Of a stretch of 64,000 nt of DNA, positions 7,454 through 16,986 are shown in pieces. Position 1 is the first letter of the stretch; each line of letters opens with the position of its first letter. Below the pieces are notes generated by a model. It saw only the letters and a program-made list of their open reading frames with translations, did no database searches and was not told the origin of the DNA. Position numbers and translations under genes: made by a program. The DNA comes from Bradyrhizobium sp. 4 (GTDB lineage Bacteria > Pseudomonadota > Alphaproteobacteria > Rhizobiales > Xanthobacteraceae), in assembly GCF_023100905.1 (NCBI RefSeq), contig NZ_CP064686.1, forward strand, positions 2,170,001-2,234,000. The letters are read 5' to 3'.

Positions 7454-9007
7454 TTGGCCGTGTAAAAACTCCATTCCGGGGAAGCCGGGGAGAAAGCCGG
7501 ACGGGTTTGGCGTCAGGCCGCGATCGCGGCCATCAACGGCTTGGTCCCAACGATGTTCATAACCCGAGTCAGATTGTAGGCCAGGACCGAGAGGGCCATT
7601 TCGGCGGCTACTTTTGGGAGGGTTTTGGTCAGGAAGTGCGTCGCACCCATGCGCGCCTTCATGGTGCCGAACGGATGCTCGACGGTCTCGCGACGTAGTC
7701 GCATGGCGAGCGGGTTCGCATCGAGCCGCTGCTGCACGGCGTCGAGCAGATGCTCGTGTTCCCATCGCGTGATCCGTCGCTCGGACCCAGGCGTGCACTG
7801 GGATTTGATCGAACAATTCTTGCAGGCGTTGGTCCAGTAGCGCCGCAGCATCTTGTCGGCTTCTTCGTTTGTATAGCGATACGGCAACCGCTCGCCGGCC
7901 GGACAACGATAGGCGTCGTCCTCCGGCAAATAGACAAAGTCCTGCTTGCCGAAGCGTCCGTCCGACTTGGCGCCCGAAGTCATCGGCTTGGGCAGGGTTA
8001 CCGTGATGCCGGCCTCGTGGCAGGCGAGGATTTCCGGGCTGCTGAAGTAGCCGCGGTCGGCAACGGCCTCGAGGGTCTCGGTCTGCAATACAGCCTTTGC
8101 CTGCCTGGCCATATTGGCGAGTTGCGCCCGATCGTCACCTCATGGGTAATGATCAGGTGATGATCAGTATCCACAGCGACCTGCACGTTGTAGCCGACGA
8201 CGCCCGATCCGCGGCCGCTGGTTGCCATCGAGCGGCTGTCGGGATCGGTCAGAGATATCTGCTGGTCGGGCAAAGCCAGCATCTGTTTCTCGCAGACGGC
8301 AAGCTTACTCATTTGCTCCTTCAACTTCGCCAGCTTCTCCTTGAGCCGTGTCACCTTCGCGGCCAGCGCTTCGGTCGGCTCCTGCCGGTCGGCGGTGTCA
8401 AGCTGGCTCAGGTAGCGGGCGACGCTCTCCTCCAGTTGGGCACGCCGCCGCTCCACCTTTGCCCGGGTGAAGTTCCTGTCCCGGTTGTTCACGGCTTTGA
8501 ACTTGCTGCCGTCGATGGCAACGCTCGCCGTCGCGAGAAGGCCCATCTCACGACAAAGCTCAACGAAGCGCGCACATACCTTGCGTAGCCCCAAGCCGTT
8601 GTCCTTGCGGAAGTCCGCGATCGTCTTGTGATCAGGCACGAGCCGGCCCAGCAACCACATCACCTCGACATTGCGGCCGGCCTCTCGCTCCAACCGCCGG
8701 CTCGACTGAACCCGGTTCAGATAACCGTAGATGTAAAGCTTCAGGAGCACCGAAGGATGGTACGACGGCCGTCCGGTCGCCGCTGGATCCACCCCATCGA
8801 AGCCCATTTCCGCCAAATCGAGCGCATCGACAAACACGTCGATCACGCGAACCGGGTTGCCTTCGTCAATGAAATCATCGAGGCATTCGGGCAGCAGCGT
8901 CGATTGCCCACGATCCGCCTCTTCAATAAAGCGCCCCATCAATTCTCTCCCGAGAATCAGACTCATCGAGAGAATCATAGCAGCGCAATGGCGTTTTCAC
9001 ACAGCCA
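7454..9007 (-). mobile_element. IS1182-type insertion sequence, transposase broken
   Basis: About 1.55 kb bounded by imperfect terminal inverted repeats. The left end reads GGCCGTGTAAAAACTCCATT and the right end, read inward, GGCTGTGTGAAAACGCCATT, with three mismatches in 20. GGGTC lies directly outside both ends (7449-7453 and 9008-9012), a likely 5-base target duplication. The single transposase gene inside is frameshifted. The element sits within a copy of the type A intergenic repeat: joining the two flanks rebuilds a normal copy. Confidence 0.85.
7513..8978 (-). pseudogene. IS1182-family transposase, frameshifted
   Basis: Two overlapping frames together give a full-length transposase. 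The first (from 8978) holds the N-terminal domain with GRPSYHPSVLLKLYIYGYLN, DHKTIADFRKDN and VAIDGSKFKAVNN, which includes the first catalytic Asp, and a coiled region. The second (to 7513) holds VADRGYFSSPEILACHEAGI, the CPAGERLPYR / CKNCSIKSQC cysteine pairs and the terminal VEHPFGTMKARMG with the catalytic Glu. The frame changes near 8130, between HEVT and DRAQLANM. Relatives carry a few more residues there, so a deletion of about 13 bases is the simplest cause. IS1182 transposases normally use one frame, so the element is probably dead unless helped in trans. Confidence 0.85.
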
Positions 9008-9060
9008 GGGTCACAAGCGGTCCCGGACCCGTTGCTCGCGGCAGGTCAGCTATGGGCCAC
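9008..9060 (+). repeat. Right part of a type A repeat split by the IS
   Basis: GGGTCACAAGCGGTC, then a GC-rich centre, then GGCAGGTCAGCTATGGGCCA. The missing left arm, GTCTGCTCTGGGTC, is at 7440-7453, on the other side of the IS. Confidence 0.8.
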
Positions 9061-9435
9061 ACACCGGAATTGGCGATGCCGTGCGGGGGGCCACCAACCT
9101 AGTGGCGCTTTAAGGGACATCTTCCTCTGGCCGTGTCCGGTCTCAAAAACGAACTGGACGATGAGGCTCTGCCTCCGTGCTGCGGGCTGATCGGGATTTT
9201 GAGTACAAGCACTAGTCCAGCTGCGTCTGCAAACAGGCGAGGCGCCGACCATCGCACCATAATTCCACGGGGTGTTCGTCCACTATCGCAGCGGCCCGTT
9301 TCCTTTGTTTCGACCTCGGCCGCGCAGCCTGTCCAGGTCCAAACTCAATGCATTGCCGAGTTCGTCGAGCACGTAACTTGATGGATCATCATGATACTTG
9401 GCTCGCCAAACGGCTCGGTGCGTTCGTCACTTAAG

Positions 9436-9540
9436 CTAACATAGGCTTGGGATTGCCAAAATTTCCCGGAAGTCGTCAGATTCTTGTTGGCAGAAGCGAA
9501 GCAACTTGGCATGCTCCTGTAACCGGGCCGGCGCGTTCAT
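9436..9540 (-). CDS. Possible 34-residue protein or truncated gene
   Basis: A short leftward frame beginning MNAPARLQEHAKLLRFCQQE and ending at TAG after a LAIPSLC tail. The composition is that of a real helical protein, and rhizobial genomes contain many small proteins that start in a similar way, so this may be the surviving start of a longer gene. The ribosome-binding site is weak (GATGAGAG touching the ATG). The rest of the 9061-9688 gap shows nothing I can name. Confidence 0.3.
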   Translation of the reverse strand: MNAPARLQEHAKLLRFCQQESDDFREILAIPSLC

Positions 9541-9631
9541 CTCTCATCTATTTACACCCGGGTTCTGAAGCAACGGCAACGCTGCGGCAGGCGTTTTAGT
9601 ACGTGTTATTTAGATCGACTGATAAACTCTT

Positions 9632-9653
9632 GAGGCCGCCTTTAGGTGGCCTC
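9632..9653 (+). terminator. Hairpin with pyrimidine-rich tail
   Basis: GAGGCCGCC, loop TTTA, GGTGGCCTC (one G-U pair), followed by TTCGTTTC. It has the shape of an intrinsic terminator for rightward transcription, but no gene is recognised upstream of it. A small RNA ending here, or read-through control of the gene at 9689, are possibilities. Confidence 0.4.
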
Positions 9654-9688
9654 TTCGTTTCGCGTTCAATTCCTGCGGGGACATTGCA

Positions 9689-9994
9689 ATGGCAAAACCA
9701 GCCGTTTCCCGTGATGCTTTTCGTGGACTATTCGCTCTCTACTGGGCGAAAGCTCATCACGATCACAAAGCCGAAGCCGAGGAATGCCTTTTGACGTTGT
9801 TCGGGTCTGCGGAATACATTCCCGATCGCCTGCTGCAGCAATGGTCTGAGAAAGCTGATCTACTCGGTCCAGAAGCCGTCGGTAGTGTAGTGGAGCCGCG
9901 GGCTCGTGAAATCGCGAGCGGCGGCGCGCGGTACGACCATGCGAGTGATTTTCTCCACTCCCTCCTGAGAGACCTCGGGCGCAAAATGCAGTGA
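9689..9994 (+). CDS. Hypothetical protein, 101 residues
   Basis: A soluble, helical protein starting MAKPAVSRDAFRGLFALYWA, rich in Ala, His and Glu, with no membrane segment or known motif. The ATG at 9689 is preceded by GCGGGGACATTGCA, a modest ribosome-binding site. No related neighbour gives a clue. The composition and unbroken frame make it a plausible real gene of the accessory region; I do not recognise the family. Confidence 0.5.
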   Translation: MAKPAVSRDAFRGLFALYWAKAHHDHKAEAEECLLTLFGSAEYIPDRLLQQWSEKADLLGPEAVGSVVEPRAREIASGGARYDHASDFLHSLLRDLGRKMQ

Positions 9995-10099
9995 TTAGAT
10001 GCGCCGTTTCCGCTGCTCTTACCGCGCGCCTCTGATCAACTTCGACCTTATAGGCAATCTTCTGCCGGCACGCAGCTCGTTAGACCGGCGCGTCGCCTT

Positions 10100-10399
10100 T
10101 TAGCCCTTCGATCTCAACCCGCGCCTTCTCCCTGAGTCTAGGGAGGTGCGTGGCGCCTCAATCTTCGAGGCGAGCGAGCAGGCTGCTGGAGAGATTTGAG
10201 TTCGATACGGAGCCGTCAATAACATTTGGAAGATTGCCCTGGTGGCCTTGTAACGAGCTGCAGTCCTGCTGCACTCGCTCCCAGTCAACAAAGGGTTGCC
10301 TGACCGGTCAATGACTACCCATCGCCAGCCACGACCCCGTCTCTGTATGGACAGATCAAAGAGAGCAAAATCGCCGGCGTTCATCAGGCAAACCTTCAA
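10100..10399 (-). CDS. Hypothetical protein, 99 residues
   Basis: A small basic protein whose N-terminal half (FALFDLSIQRRGRGWRWVVI, then SGNPLLTGSECSRTAARYKA) is a compact beta-hairpin-plus-helix arrangement with conserved-looking Trp and Gly residues. I believe similar short proteins occur in other Bradyrhizobium genomes, but I cannot assign a function. The last third (SLASKIEAPRTSLDSGRRRG) is low in structure and may be a changed tail. It is isolated between a hypothetical gene and the NYN gene. Confidence 0.5.
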   Translation of the reverse strand: MKVCLMNAGDFALFDLSIQRRGRGWRWVVIDRSGNPLLTGSECSRTAARYKATRAIFQMLLTAPYRTQISPAACSLASKIEAPRTSLDSGRRRGLRSKG

Positions 10400-10621
10400 T
10401 ACGCACTTGGAAATCGAGGATACATTACAATTTTGACAGGGAGAACTTTCGGGTAATGGTAGAGTTCCACGCCCGCACAGGCCTGATATTATTTGAGGCT
10501 TAAATGTTTGCGGCTACTCGACGATCTCCGGTAGCCCTCCATATAGAATGCGACCAAACCTACGCGTCGCAAATTTTCGGGATGCTTTAAGCCCGAGTTG
10601 CTCCACCGAAAGCCTGGACAG

Positions 10622-11224
10622 ATGTCCCACTCACCTACCGACAAGATCGCGCTCTTCATCGATGGAGCCAATCTTTACGCGACGGCAAAAACTCTGGGCT
10701 TCGATATCGACTACAAGCGCCTGCTGAAGGAGTTTCAGAGCCGCGGGACGCTGCTTAGGGCGTTCTACTACACCGCGATCATCGAGGATCAGGAGTACTC
10801 GTCGATCCGGCCGCTGATCGACTGGCTCGACTACAACGGCTACACCGTCGTCACCAAGGCGACTAAGGAATTCATCGACGCGTCCGGCCGCCGCAAGGTC
10901 AAGGGCAACATGGACATCGAGCTCGCCGTGGACGCCATGGAGCTCGCCGGGCACATCGACCAGATGGTGCTGTTCTCCGGTGACGGCGACTTCCGCTCCC
11001 TGGTGGAGGCCGTGCAGCGCCGCGGTGTGCGGGTCACGGTGGTCTCTACCATCGCCAGCCAGCCGCCGATGATCGCCGACGAGCTGCGCCGCCAGGCCGA
11101 TGTCTTCACCGACCTCGTCGAGCTGCAATCCAAGCTCGGCCGTGACCCATCCGAACGCCCCGCCCCGCGCGACCGGTTGCCTAAATTCTTGCAGGAGCCG
11201 AAGGGAAACGATTCCCTCGACTAA
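10622..11224 (+). CDS. NYN-domain (LabA/DUF88-like) putative ribonuclease
   Basis: Starting at MSHSPTDKIALFIDGANLYA (ATG 10622; the frame is also open eight codons upstream) this gives 200 residues. The NYN fold, a PIN-like nuclease domain, spans about residues 7-160. Acidic residues expected at the active site are visible in LFIDGANLY, in KGNMDIELAVDAM and in LFSGDGDF. Proteins of this family are nearly identical across Bradyrhizobium and are thought to cleave RNA, although the target is unproven. The C-terminus is short: after RPAPRDR it ends quickly in LPKFLQEPKGNDSLD, where I recall longer tails in relatives. It stands alone. Confidence 0.88.
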   Translation: MSHSPTDKIALFIDGANLYATAKTLGFDIDYKRLLKEFQSRGTLLRAFYYTAIIEDQEYSSIRPLIDWLDYNGYTVVTKATKEFIDASGRRKVKGNMDIELAVDAMELAGHIDQMVLFSGDGDFRSLVEAVQRRGVRVTVVSTIASQPPMIADELRRQADVFTDLVELQSKLGRDPSERPAPRDRLPKFLQEPKGNDSLD

Positions 11225-11731
11225 ACGACCGGCGAATGCGACTGGAGAGGTCGGCCAGGAACGCTTTCGCGCTACACGTGGCACCTACGGGTTTCTACCG
11301 CCCGCCCGTAAGCGGACTTTAACTAGGTGCGTTGGCTGAAGGGCTGGATCCGGTCGTGCCAATTTGGCATCGCGCAAAGAAGACGCCGCAAGGCGGCTCT
11401 CAGATGAAACCTGAGCGATTCAGCTACCCATCAAAGCTGGCGCAGAGCTACATCCAGGTCCAGGTAACGCGCTGATTTGTTCGTTGGTGTTGACGTGTGC
11501 GGTTCGCTGTAAACGCGATTTTTTACGCTGTTCATTTGGACATTTTCCCTGTTATCAGCTTAGGGAATTGGGAGTGGATACGCTATTTTTGCGGCCTTTT
11601 CGGATCCGCGCCCTCTTAGACAGACCCCCGCGGCCGTTATTTCCCTGCAAAATTCCCTGTTTCCAGGGAATTTAGAACGGAGACCGGTGCGAACTGCACT
11701 GCGTCGCCAGCCAGTGCTTAGCTCGCGGTGG
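11225..11731. other. Gene-free spacer containing repeat debris
   Basis: No gene is supported. TTCCCTG-type motifs occur several times between 11544 and 11672 (for example TTTTCCCTGTTATCAG and ATTTCCCTGCAAAATTCCCT), ending in a perfect hairpin. The pattern resembles scattered repeat fragments seen in rhizobial genomes. Confidence 0.5.
11651..11672. repeat. Perfect AATTCCCTG inverted repeat
   Basis: AATTCCCTG, loop TTTC, CAGGGAATT: nine perfectly paired bases on a four-base loop, about 60 bases past the end of the ROK gene. It may act as a terminator for that leftward gene, but it also matches the TTCCCTG repeats just beside it. Confidence 0.5.
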
Positions 11732-12994
11732 CTACTCGGTCGCTTCCATGTGGTTTTGGTCCACGACCCGCAGCGTCCGTCGCACCATGCCCTCGACAAT
11801 GACCGCCGACTCGCTTGGACGCAGATGGATCGCCGTGGACCTGAGCAGCCATGGCAACACCGCCTGCTCGAGCCGCTCCTCATAGGCGTGGCGCATCATG
11901 TCGAAGGCCATCAAGCCTGGACCCGCCAGGATGACGTGGTGCGGTCGCAGCACGGATATCGTTGCTGCGACGGCCTCGGCGAGCGCGCGACCCGCCTGCA
12001 GGAACAGGTGCTCGAGACGTGGATCTCCGCCCAGTGCGCGCTCGCGTAGCAAGGCCATCTGTCCCTCGGACGGCTGCTGCGAGTCCGCCGGCGGCAGATC
12101 GAGAAAGGTGCGGGCGTCGCGGTAGAGCGCATAATCAGCAAGATAAGCCTCGATACAGCCGCGCTGGCCGCAACGGCATTGCGGGCCGTCCGGCGCCAGC
12201 TTGACATGGCCGATCTCGCTGCCGGCGCCCCAGCGTGCTTCACCATCGGCAACGACGCCCATCCCGATGCCGTGACCGACCATGATCGTGGCCGAGAGGC
12301 CTTCCGCCAATGCCGGTTCGGCGGCCGTGAGGGCGAGCGCGACCGCGACAGCGTCGTTCGCCATCACGACCTCGACCCCGAACGCCTGACGTATCGGCGT
12401 CGCCAGATCGACTTCGGTGATCGACAGCGCGGGACTCCACAGCGTCGTGCCGGTGTCGACGTTCACGATGCCTTGCAGCGCGATCCCGATTCCCAACAGC
12501 CGATGGCGCGGCGTCTCCGTCGCATCGAGCAGCGCATTGATCTGCGCGATCACGAGATCGCGCAGCGCGCCTGCATCGAGCGCGCGCGTCGACAGTGCAA
12601 GTCGCGACTGCGCCACGCCGGAGCCCCGGAAATCCGCGATCAGCGTCTCGATCAGGTTCATGCGCACGGAGATCGCGACGATGCGCCCGAACTCCGGGTT
12701 CAGGGTCAGCAGCACGGCCGGCCGGCCGCGGCGACGGCCATTCGGTCCGTCCGCATCCTCTTCCTCGCCGTCCTCGGACCACGGCGTTGCCGCCGTCTCG
12801 GTCTCGCACAGCAGCTCTTCCGCGATCAGCCGCGACGTCAGGCCGGAAACAGCCGGGAAGCTCAGGCCTGTACTCCGGGCGAGCGCCACGCGTGGCAGCG
12901 GCCCCTGGCGTCGCAAGACGTCGACGAGCCGGCCGCGGTTGGATTCGCGGGCCGTGTTCGACACGCGTCTGGACGGCTCAATTTGGTCAACCAT
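11732..12994 (-). CDS. ROK-family transcriptional repressor
   Basis: A 420-residue regulator of the NagC/XylR type. Residues about 10-65 form a winged helix-turn-helix (NRGRLVDVLRRQGPLPRVALARS, then LSFPAVSGLTSRLI). The remainder is a ROK sugar-kinase-like sensor fold, with MVGHGIGMGVVADGEARWGA and the zinc signature CRCGQRGCIEAY. A Ser/Glu/Asp-rich linker (about 70-90) is unusual. The ATG at 12994 follows AAAGAGGCAGC. It is divergent from a sugar ABC-transporter operon starting at 13250, the usual arrangement when the repressor controls both itself and the transporter in response to the imported sugar. Confidence 0.92.
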   Translation of the reverse strand: MVDQIEPSRRVSNTARESNRGRLVDVLRRQGPLPRVALARSTGLSFPAVSGLTSRLIAEELLCETETAATPWSEDGEEEDADGPNGRRRGRPAVLLTLNPEFGRIVAISVRMNLIETLIADFRGSGVAQSRLALSTRALDAGALRDLVIAQINALLDATETPRHRLLGIGIALQGIVNVDTGTTLWSPALSITEVDLATPIRQAFGVEVVMANDAVAVALALTAAEPALAEGLSATIMVGHGIGMGVVADGEARWGAGSEIGHVKLAPDGPQCRCGQRGCIEAYLADYALYRDARTFLDLPPADSQQPSEGQMALLRERALGGDPRLEHLFLQAGRALAEAVAATISVLRPHHVILAGPGLMAFDMMRHAYEERLEQAVLPWLLRSTAIHLRPSESAVIVEGMVRRTLRVVDQNHMEATE

Positions 12995-13249
12995 GCTGCC
13001 TCTTTAATTCATCACGTAAATTTAATGGAGAGGATGAGATGCCCGTGTGACCGGAAAAGCACAATCGGATTCGGTTTTCAGCAGCCATATTTACTATTAT
13101 CGTACCATCTGTACTATTTAGACTTGAAGAAGGGGCAAGTACATCCTGATCCGGCTGGTTTGCCCTGCGGCATTTGTTCGCGACGTAAATAAAAGATGGC
13201 GCATAAGCGCTGTGAAACCCCTGACCCGGGGTGACCAAGGGAGGTGTAC
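12995..13249. promoter_or_regulatory. Divergent promoter and putative ROK operator region
   Basis: An AT-rich 255-base gap between the ROK repressor and the ABC operon. Two related sites occur: TTCATCACGTAAATTTAA near 13007-13024, overlapping the repressor start region, and ATTTGTTCGCGACGTAAAT at 13172-13190, about 60 bases before the binding-protein gene. Both share ACGTAAAT. In addition TACTATT appears at 13092 and again exactly 20 bases later, two helical turns apart, in the likely promoter core. A strong ribosome-binding site, AGGGAGG, precedes the ATG at 13250. Confidence 0.4.
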
Positions 13250-14215
13250 ATGAACGGATCGATCAAGAAACTCATGGTGTCGCTGTTTGCGACCGCAGCT
13301 GCGCTGGCGCTTGCCACGGGGGCGGCGCAGGCCCAGCAGAAAAAGACCATCGCGCTGGTGACCAATGCCGCGGCCGATTTCTGGACCATCGCCGGCCGCG
13401 GGCTCGAAAAGGCTCAGAAGGAGCACCCGGAATACGACATCCAGTTGATCGTCACGAACGAAGCAACCGCGGCGGGTCAGCGGCGCGAGCTGGACGACCT
13501 GCTGGTGCGCGGCGTCGCCGGTATCTCGATCTCGGTCGACGATGCGCCGCACGCAACCGAAGAGCTCAACAAGGTTGCGGCCAAGACCGTGTTGATCACG
13601 ACGGACAGCGACGCGCCGCAGAGTAATCGTCTCGCCTATATCGGTACCGACAACGTCGCGGCCGGGCGGCAGGCTGGCGAAGAAATCAAGAAGGCGCTGC
13701 CGAACGGCGGAAAGATCGCGCTGTTCGTCGGCACGATGGACGCGGACAATGCCCGCGAGCGGGTGCAGGGCATCAAGGACGCGATCGCCGGCACCAAGGT
13801 CGAGCTGGTCGACGTGTTCACCGATCAGGTGGACTTCGCCAAGGCCAAGGCGAACATGGAGAACGTGCTGGTCAAATATCCCGACATCGCGCTGTTGTCC
13901 GGGCTTTGGAGCTACGAGACACCGCTGATCTATGACGCGGTCAAGGCGGCGGGCAAGGCCGGCAAGGTGAAGATCGTCGGCTTCGACGAGGACCAGCGCA
14001 CGCTGCGGGGTGTTTCCGACGGCACGATCGAGTCGACGGTGGTGCAGCAGCCCTACGAGTTCGGCTATCTCTCCGCCACCAACATCATCAAGACGCTGAA
14101 CGGCGATAAGTCCTGGATCCCGGCGGGCGGCAAGCTGATCGTGCCGACCAAGGTGATCAGCAAGGCCAACGTCGCGGCGTTCACCGCAGACATGAAGAAC
14201 CTCCTCAAGAAGTGA
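13250..14215 (+). CDS. Sugar ABC transporter, periplasmic binding protein
   Basis: A 321-residue secreted protein (signal peptide about residues 1-26, ending GAAQAQ) of the periplasmic-binding type I sugar family. TIALVTNAAADFWTIAGRGL is the first Rossmann strand and ligand loop, QRRELDDLLVRGVAGISISV the usual first-lobe segment, and GTDNVAAGRQAGEEIKKALP the second. It should capture a monosaccharide in the periplasm and deliver it to the ATPase and permease encoded next. The ATG at 13250 is chosen over a GTG six bases earlier because the AGGGAGG site is best placed for it. The exact sugar is not evident. A stable hairpin separates it from the ATPase gene. Confidence 0.93.
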   Translation: MNGSIKKLMVSLFATAAALALATGAAQAQQKKTIALVTNAAADFWTIAGRGLEKAQKEHPEYDIQLIVTNEATAAGQRRELDDLLVRGVAGISISVDDAPHATEELNKVAAKTVLITTDSDAPQSNRLAYIGTDNVAAGRQAGEEIKKALPNGGKIALFVGTMDADNARERVQGIKDAIAGTKVELVDVFTDQVDFAKAKANMENVLVKYPDIALLSGLWSYETPLIYDAVKAAGKAGKVKIVGFDEDQRTLRGVSDGTIESTVVQQPYEFGYLSATNIIKTLNGDKSWIPAGGKLIVPTKVISKANVAAFTADMKNLLKK

Positions 14216-14223
14216 GTATCAGG

Positions 14224-14248
14224 CGCCCGGCGGCACGGCCGCCGGGCG
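14224..14248 (+). promoter_or_regulatory. Intercistronic mRNA hairpin
   Basis: CGCCCGGCGGC, loop ACG, GCCGCCGGGCG: an 11-base perfect GC-rich stem between the binding-protein stop and the ATPase ribosome-binding site, without a T tract. It is placed to protect the upstream message or to reduce read-through, so that more binding protein than ATPase is made. Confidence 0.6.
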
Positions 14249-14266
14249 TCGTGCGGGAGGAAATGA

Positions 14267-15789
<1,523 letters not shown>

Positions 15790-15793
<4 letters not shown>

Positions 15794-16850
15794 TCAGGAA
15801 AGAGCTCGGTCTGGGATTGCTGCTGGTGGTGATCGCCGCCATCACGGGCGCGATCAATCCCGCCTTCCTGTCGCTGGTGAACCTCTTGAACATGGCCAAT
15901 CTGATCGGCCTGTTCGGTGTGTTCGCGCTCGGCGAGGGGCTCGTGATCATCACCGGCGGCATCGACCTGTCGCTCGGCTCGATGTTTGCGCTGCTCGGCG
16001 TCGTGTTCGTCGACCTTCTGACGACCTACGAGGTGCCGTGGCCCCTGGCGCTCGTGGCCGTGCTGCTGGGCGGGCTGGTGCTTGGCGGCATCCAGGGGTT
16101 CCTGATCACCCGGCTGAAGATGCAGCCCTTCATCGTGACGCTGTGTGGCTTGCTGATCTATCGCGGCGCCGCCCGCTACTACACGAGCGATTCGACCCGC
16201 GGCTTCGGTTACGGCGACGAGGCGGCGACACTGAGCAACATCGCTTCGGGCAATGTGGCGGGAATCCCGAACACCTTCATCCTCCTGATCATCCTTGCGC
16301 TGATCCTCGGCGTGCTGCTGCACCGCTCGGTCTACGGGCGCTGGCTTTATGCCGTCGGCAAGAACGAGGAAGCCGCGCGCTTCTCGGGCATCAGCACGAA
16401 CTTCGTGATCGCAACCGCCTATATCATCAGCGGCGGGCTCGCCGGAGTTTCGACGGTCTTGTTCGTGTTCTACACGAACTCGGTCTCGCCGAGCTCTTCG
16501 GCAATTTCTACGAGCTCTACGCGATCGCGGCCGCCGTCCTGGGCGGGTGCAGCTTGCGCGGCGGCGAGGGGTCTATTCTCGGCATCGTGCTGGGCACGGC
16601 GCTGCTGCAGGTGTTGCAGAACTTGGTGAACATCCTGGGCATTCCCAATTCGCTGAATTTCGCGGTGATGGGCACGGTGATTCTGATCGGCGTGTTGGCG
16701 GATCAGCAATTGCAGGCGCGACGGCGGCGCAAGCGGGCACTGGCCGGCGTCGCCCGCGCCGCGCCGAAATCGACATTGGCCGATCAAGTCCAGGGCGCGT
16801 CACCGCGCGCCGCGGATGCGTTGCCGGCGAGAACGGGTGATCGGGCATGA
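15790..16850 (+). pseudogene. Sugar ABC transporter permease with a -1 frameshift
   Basis: The gene opens with MIRKELGLGLLLVVIAAITG and contains the family's GGIDLSLGSMFALLG and FIVTLCGLLIYRGAARYY segments in one frame as far as FYTNSVSPS (near 16490). The next conserved part, FGNFYELYAIAAAVLGGCSL, through to the C-terminal membrane helices is in another frame, ending at 16850. One missing base near 16495, between CCGAGCTC and TTCGGC, accounts for it exactly; restored, the protein would have about 353 residues, normal for an RbsC-type permease. Either the transporter is inactive or the assembly has lost one base here. The upstream and downstream genes are intact, which favours an error or a very recent mutation. 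Confidence 0.85.
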
Positions 16851-16986
16851 CGGATCCAGGCTCCAGTTGACACAAGGCTGCCTGGTCGGCGGCCGCTGGG
16901 GAGGGAGTGCGTTCCAGGCTCGAGGGCTTTGGGCAGGGACGTGAGGCGAAACAAGCAAAGCCTGAGACGGCGGGAGGACGAGTAAA

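Noticed and set aside
7238..7465. A 75-codon rightward frame after the cyclase
   Set aside because: It needs a TTG start, runs into the IS end and has no ribosome-binding site. It may be residual coding sequence but cannot be supported.
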